From the NCBI GenBank assembly GCA_021323395.1, contig JAJONL010000003.1, positions 1 through 64,000 of the forward strand: DNA of 64,000 nucleotides, in the 5' to 3' direction. How positions within the stretch are numbered: the first letter of the stretch is position 1; each line of letters opens with the position of its first letter. This document shows positions 59,746 to 64,000 of this stretch, piece after piece. The stretch is from Nitrospira sp. GTDB taxonomy: Bacteria > Nitrospirota > Nitrospiria > Nitrospirales > Nitrospiraceae. The position numbers were made by a program, and so were the translations under genes. Below the pieces are notes generated by a model. That model did no database searches and was not told the origin of the DNA. It worked only from the letters and a program-made list of their open reading frames with translations.

Positions 59746-62700
59746 TTATTTGGCCGCGACAGGAATCGCGTGCCCAGCCGGCTGTTCTACCGCAGCACTC
59801 TTCGTACCGGCATTCGCGCCTGCCAAGGGCAGCAGCCGCTGGTCACCGGACGGCAAAACCCGCACATACCCCCACTGACCAGACTGCGAGTACGGCAACC
59901 GTTGATTGCTGTACACATAGTCACCAGGGAGACGGTACGGTCCACCCGCCGAGGGGAGGAACGCATCGAGGACTTCGGAGCCGGAATATTCGACCACGCT
60001 GATGTGGTCGGCCCCACGCATGAACGGTTCGATCGGCCATTCGTGCTTCTCGACGCTGAACATGCCGTTCTGCTCATTGCTCACGCCCAACACATGGATA
60101 CGCACCGGATCGCCGGCATGCGCCTCAATGAGCGGCGTCGCAGGATCTTCCGGTTTATCGGCCTTGCAAGGCTGGAACACCTTACCCAACGAGCAGCCCT
60201 GTTCTTCGCGGAACTTGTATGGTTCGGAGCGATAGTTCACTCCGGTCAAACCCGCGACGTTCTGAACGTACGGCATGAAGCTCGTGCCGATAATGTTGTC
60301 TTCATCTTGGAAGAACAACGCCACGTCCCGATAATTCGCGCGCATTTCATTGCCCGGGACCGAACGATCGATGATCACGTCGGCCATCCAGGAGTTCTTG
60401 TTGGAAAGGTCCGCACCGGTCTTGGGATCACGATACTTCGATCCCTTCGGACCCACTACCACGGCGCCGAATAACCCGTTCCGAGGATTGGTCATGACAT
60501 TGCCCCAATCCCACACCAACGACGTCGTCTCTCCGTTGAACGGATCGGCATAATAGGTGTATTCGCGGTCAGCACCCGGAGCAATCGTCTGGTCGCCAGG
60601 ATTGTTCCCCACGTTTGCGCCCATGGAGTCCTTGGGATCGAAGGCCAGACCGATCGCAGAGAACGAGGCTCTGCTGTCTTTCATCTTGTTCTTCAAATGG
60701 ACCTTCACGCAGTCACCGGTATTGACTCGAAGCGTGAGCGGCATCGGCTGTGTGCCTCCGGCCACTTTCGCCGTGTCTTCTTCCAACGCATAGATCTTGG
60801 CTTCCGAATTAGTCATCAGGATCTTGCGCTCGAAATCCACTTCGATTTCGTCCGGCGCCTTGGCATTGAACTTCATTCCTGGATAGTCCATCGCCACGAC
60901 GTTGAAGGCCTTAACCGGCGCATCGGCAGGACAGACCGGCAAAGGCTTCGGGATGTCGCCCTTGATCGAGAAGCCCGCGGGCAACTTCTTCAGATCCGCT
61001 TGTTCCTTGTCCAATACGCGGATGATTCCCCAGCCGCCCTCGGAGAATTTCGAGGATCGACCGTTGAAGTGAATATAGTCGCCGGCCTGATGCCGTGACC
61101 CACCCGCCTCGGGCACGACCAAATCGTACCGCTCCGCGATACCGATATGGATCGAGTTCTTCCGATTGGCGTCCGAGGCATACCGCTCACTCCAGAACGT
61201 ATGACCGGACAGGGTCCAGGTCATCGTCTCGTTCATCAGGGTATGCAGCAGACGGAACACCATCGTATCTCCCACATAGGCCCGCAAGGTCGGCGTATAG
61301 GGATCGCCATGCACGATACTGCTGAAGGCCTGCGACACATCAGGGTTCGTCGCCAACCGCTGCGCGATCGGCGCCGCTCTGAAATTCAAGCCGCTGCCTG
61401 TGGTATGTGTGCCACCGTTCAGGAATGGCATGGGTGTCATGTAGATTTTCTCGGGCATCATGAAGGACACCGTCTTCCCTGCCTCGAGCGCCACTTCGAT
61501 CGGCTGCCCTGGCGGGTTACCAGCCGTCACCACATTGACCGTGTGCGGCACGGTATCGTGCACTTGCACCATCAACTCGCGGAAGCTGTTGTTCACGCCA
61601 TGGCCGACCGGCTCGTTGGTGTGAATGTCCGCGATCGGTCCGCTGCGGACTGCTTTTCCGGTCTTTGGATCATGATAGGTGGACCCGACCGGCTCGGCGA
61701 TAAAGGTGCCGAAACCGCCGTGCGGCCAGGTGGTCGCACCGAACGCGTGGTCATGCCAGAACACGGTCCCCACGTCCGCATCCACCCAGAAGCGCTGCCG
61801 CACGAACTCCACGGTGACGATATCGTTGGCAGGATGATCGTTTCTCAGCCCTTTGGCCAACGTGATGGTATTGCCGTTGATGGCCTTGATGCGGGAAATT
61901 TCATTCCCCTTTACATTGTCGGCCCCGACGAGGATCAGCGTGCCGACATGGAACTGCTTGGCATTCTTCACCGTGATGGTGTTCGCGCCTTTCTTGGCCG
62001 GCGCGGTGAATACGGTGTTCATCGGGACGGGCAGTCCCTTGGGATTCTTCTTTTCCAGCATCGTGAACGGACGCACCGATTGCTCGTAGGAGAACCCGGT
62101 GATCACACCGTCGGACGCTTGATTGTCGAACTGCAGGAAATGCCAATGGGTGTTGATCTTCGATGATTGGAAGTTGGTGTAGTCATCGTCGTCCCATTCG
62201 CTGGTCAGGGTCCAGTCCACGCAATCGTAGATGTTGCCGCGAACCACCAACGGATATTTCAGATCGTCATTCTTTCTGATATCCGCTTCTTCTTCATGCA
62301 AGACATAGATCAAGCCGTTCGGATCAACGACTGAGGGCTCCTTGCCCGTCTTCTTCGCAATGGTGATCGGCAGCTTGATGAAATGAACGTTGAAGCTCTT
62401 GCGCCCCGCGTTTTCCGGGCACAGACTCCAGTTGCCGTTCTCGCCGGGTAATGCCTGATCCACACTTTCTTCGCCGTTGGCATCCCGGCGGATCATCTCC
62501 AACCAGGGTGCGCCCACGTGGTTCGGAGAGAACATCACGCGCTTCCCGAAGTGGGGGGTCAGGTGGGGCCAGGCAACTTTACCGGTCAAGGGCTCGAACG
62601 TGATCGGATGCCGCTTGCCCGGGTGGCTCGATTTGTACTTGGGATTGTCGATGGTGCTTTCCGGCTCGCTCAATGCACGGGTGCCTTCCCAGGCCCAATC

Positions 62701-64000
62701 CAACACCGTGGCATCGTAGGACACAATCTGACCCTTTTCGTCATTCTTGTGTCCCGGCTTGCCCATCGTCGGGAGCTGCATTTCGACCCAGTCCTTGATC
62801 GTAATCGTGGCGGGATTGGACTTCCAATCGCTCTTCCCCTTCTCGACGATCTTGAAGGACTTGCCGAACCAATCGACCGTCTGACCGACCAACTTGTCGG
62901 ACGTAATCGGCGCCCTAATGCGGCCCTTCCGATCGGGCAACTCACGCAGATCCGGCATCACGTCATTGCGCATGTCGCCCTGCTGAATCGTGTTGTACAC
63001 CCTCCAGTAACCCCACATTCCGGCCACATAATGGTGCGCGACGTGGCAATGGAAGAGGAAGTCACCGGCCAACTGCTGGCAGAGACCAGAGCCGCACTCC
63101 GTCTCCAGGTCCAAGGCCTCGGACGGCCCGATGACTTCGACGTCAACCCGGTCCGTCTTCGCGCGAATGACGGGATACTTGACCGGCCCGTTGACGGCGG
63201 TCGTCCATAGATTCATGTCATCAATCGCTCGCGGGCTCCGCGGCCACCTGATGGTGCCGCCATGGGGATGGTGACTATGGAACACTTCCGATCCGCCATG
63301 CACCAAACGGAACTTCGCCGGGTCCCCCATATAGGATCGGGGAATCGTCGGGGACGGGTCGCCGAAGGTATAGGAGCTATAGCCCATCGACTCGTCCTCA
63401 AAGCCGAAATACTCGTGTTGCACATGCATGTTGTTGATGCCGAACGGTTCGCTGCGATAGTTGATCGCGCGCCCACCCGGACGATAGGCATCCGTCAGCG
63501 GATCACGTTGCGGCAGGAAGTCGCCCTTCTTATTGACCGGACGGAACGCTTCGTCGCCGACTTCGTGATACATCAACACGAATTCCCGGAAATCAGGACC
63601 GGTTCCATTCTTGATGATGACCTGCCATCCGCTGGTGGCCGGCGTCGGATCACCGGAGCCCAATGGTTCGAGGTATTCAGACCCGCGTGGCTCAACGATG
63701 AAGGATCCGAAGAGTCCCATCACCGTCAACTCACGATCGTTGGCGAAGGTGTGGAATTGCCGCACCCCCTCTTGGGTGCTGGGATGGATATACCACTCGA
63801 AGTCTCCGCTCTTGTCCTTGGCGACGATCGAATCGGCATTGGTCGTGGCGGCCGACGCGCCGGTGGCACTGACCACCATGCTGGAGCCATGGATATGCAG
63901 GCTGACGTCCTCGCCACCTTCCAATTTGTTGCTCAATTTGATCCTGACGCAATCGCCCTGGTTGGCCCGAATGGCCAGCGGCTGAATCCACTGCGCCTGC
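59746..64000 (-). CDS. Giant multi-domain multicopper oxidase, N-terminus beyond the window
   Basis: The open frame continues unbroken to the window end, so at least 1,417 residues are encoded; the TTG at 63936 is internal (sequence VRIKLSNKLEGG runs through it). The protein contains several multicopper-oxidase-type cupredoxin domains. A complete copper cluster is recognisable in SLHIHGSS, then HSHHPHGGTIRW, and HCHVAHHYVAGMWGYW (about 63000-63060), the HCHxxxHxxxGM signature of the type 1/type 3 sites. Later units have NTHWHFLQFDNQ and FWHDHAFGATTWPHGGFG, but the final one ends GDYVYSNQRLPYSQSGQWGY, without the His-Cys-His group. It may be a respiratory or metal-oxidising periplasmic enzyme; the substrate is unknown. 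The strand ends in a strong terminator. Confidence 0.86.
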   Translation of the reverse strand, partial: QAQWIQPLAIRANQGDCVRIKLSNKLEGGEDVSLHIHGSSMVVSATGASAATTNADSIVAKDKSGDFEWYIHPSTQEGVRQFHTFANDRELTVMGLFGSFIVEPRGSEYLEPLGSGDPTPATSGWQVIIKNGTGPDFREFVLMYHEVGDEAFRPVNKKGDFLPQRDPLTDAYRPGGRAINYRSEPFGINNMHVQHEYFGFEDESMGYSSYTFGDPSPTIPRSYMGDPAKFRLVHGGSEVFHSHHPHGGTIRWPRSPRAIDDMNLWTTAVNGPVKYPVIRAKTDRVDVEVIGPSEALDLETECGSGLCQQLAGDFLFHCHVAHHYVAGMWGYWRVYNTIQQGDMRNDVMPDLRELPDRKGRIRAPITSDKLVGQTVDWFGKSFKIVEKGKSDWKSNPATITIKDWVEMQLPTMGKPGHKNDEKGQIVSYDATVLDWAWEGTRALSEPESTIDNPKYKSSHPGKRHPITFEPLTGKVAWPHLTPHFGKRVMFSPNHVGAPWLEMIRRDANGEESVDQALPGENGNWSLCPENAGRKSFNVHFIKLPITIAKKTGKEPSVVDPNGLIYVLHEEEADIRKNDDLKYPLVVRGNIYDCVDWTLTSEWDDDDYTNFQSSKINTHWHFLQFDNQASDGVITGFSYEQSVRPFTMLEKKNPKGLPVPMNTVFTAPAKKGANTITVKNAKQFHVGTLILVGADNVKGNEISRIKAINGNTITLAKGLRNDHPANDIVTVEFVRQRFWVDADVGTVFWHDHAFGATTWPHGGFGTFIAEPVGSTYHDPKTGKAVRSGPIADIHTNEPVGHGVNNSFRELMVQVHDTVPHTVNVVTAGNPPGQPIEVALEAGKTVSFMMPEKIYMTPMPFLNGGTHTTGSGLNFRAAPIAQRLATNPDVSQAFSSIVHGDPYTPTLRAYVGDTMVFRLLHTLMNETMTWTLSGHTFWSERYASDANRKNSIHIGIAERYDLVVPEAGGSRHQAGDYIHFNGRSSKFSEGGWGIIRVLDKEQADLKKLPAGFSIKGDIPKPLPVCPADAPVKAFNVVAMDYPGMKFNAKAPDEIEVDFERKILMTNSEAKIYALEEDTAKVAGGTQPMPLTLRVNTGDCVKVHLKNKMKDSRASFSAIGLAFDPKDSMGANVGNNPGDQTIAPGADREYTYYADPFNGETTSLVWDWGNVMTNPRNGLFGAVVVGPKGSKYRDPKTGADLSNKNSWMADVIIDRSVPGNEMRANYRDVALFFQDEDNIIGTSFMPYVQNVAGLTGVNYRSEPYKFREEQGCSLGKVFQPCKADKPEDPATPLIEAHAGDPVRIHVLGVSNEQNGMFSVEKHEWPIEPFMRGADHISVVEYSGSEVLDAFLPSAGGPYRLPGDYVYSNQRLPYSQSGQWGYVRVLPSGDQRLLPLAGANAGTKSAAVEQPAGHAIPVAAK

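Noticed and set aside
61147-62166. 339-codon plus-strand frame within the multicopper oxidase gene
   Set aside because: Antisense shadow of a long coding region with clear copper-site motifs; His/Arg-rich composition comes from the reverse complement.
1-64000. tRNA, rRNA, CRISPR array or replication origin
   Set aside because: No cloverleaf-like clusters, ribosomal sequence, regularly spaced repeats or DnaA-box clusters were noticed on reading; a dedicated search was not possible.

Overview
The window reads as a chromosomal segment of a Nitrospira-lineage nitrite oxidizer (phylum Nitrospirota; a comammox strain cannot be excluded from this piece alone). The reasons are a candidate nitrite oxidoreductase gamma subunit (NxrC) with a TorD-type chaperone and a four-cluster ferredoxin, two cytochrome bd-like oxidase proteins of the kind proposed as terminal oxidases in Nitrospira, many c-type cytochromes, a Pup protein, and a very large multicopper oxidase. 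The nxrA and nxrB genes are not in the window. Almost every gene lies on the minus strand.

Layout. 1-3.6 kb is an unstable edge: a decayed IS3-family transposase, a BFD-like ferredoxin, an exported flavodoxin-like protein, a zinc-ribbon protein, and a decayed ISNCY/IS1202-like element between 17-bp direct repeats. 3.6-11.8 kb is housekeeping: DUF192 protein, (p)ppGpp synthase/hydrolase, RecJ, Pup, proton-pumping pyrophosphatase, and a small conserved-looking protein. 11.9-25.6 kb is an NXR-associated block: two pentaheme cytochromes, a PDZ protein, an NxrC-like heme protein, an NHL-repeat protein, TatA, a TPR protein, a polytopic membrane protein, a B12-type radical SAM enzyme, NxrC, TorD-like chaperone, ferredoxin, and an unknown protein with HExxH and two CxxC pairs. 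25.8-31.5 kb is a WD40 protein and a two-component system whose response regulator is degenerate in its sigma-54-activator motifs and has a four-cysteine insert. 31.6-39.2 kb is housekeeping: secF, secD, yajC, tgt, argS, a glycosyltransferase and mobA.

39.3-45.9 kb looks like a dedicated respiratory operon. In transcription order it has two tiny single-span membrane proteins (38 and 40 aa), the first bd-like oxidase, a membrane-anchored cytochrome c with a third CxxC lacking its His, a monoheme membrane cytochrome c, and a fusion of two cytochrome c domains to an NxrC-like domain. It ends at a strong terminator. 46-54.4 kb holds a second oxidase neighbourhood: two FGE-fold membrane proteins without the catalytic cysteines, a glycine-zipper membrane protein, a DUF3047 protein, the second bd-like oxidase, a polytopic membrane protein, a tandem PCP_red protein, a DUF420 oxidase-assembly-like protein and an O-methyltransferase. 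54.6-64 kb is a copper-protein island: three exported cupredoxin-like proteins with amicyanin-type C-x2-H-x2-M ligand spacing, a HEAT-repeat protein, a LolA-like protein, and a multicopper oxidase of more than 1,400 residues running off the window end.

How they fit together (inference): electrons from periplasmic nitrite oxidation would pass through NxrC-type heme proteins and c-type cytochromes to the bd-like oxidases. The cytochrome-rich oxidase operon suggests an oxidase fed by cytochrome c rather than only by quinol. The copper proteins may be alternative periplasmic electron carriers or oxidases. I saw no tRNA, rRNA or CRISPR array.
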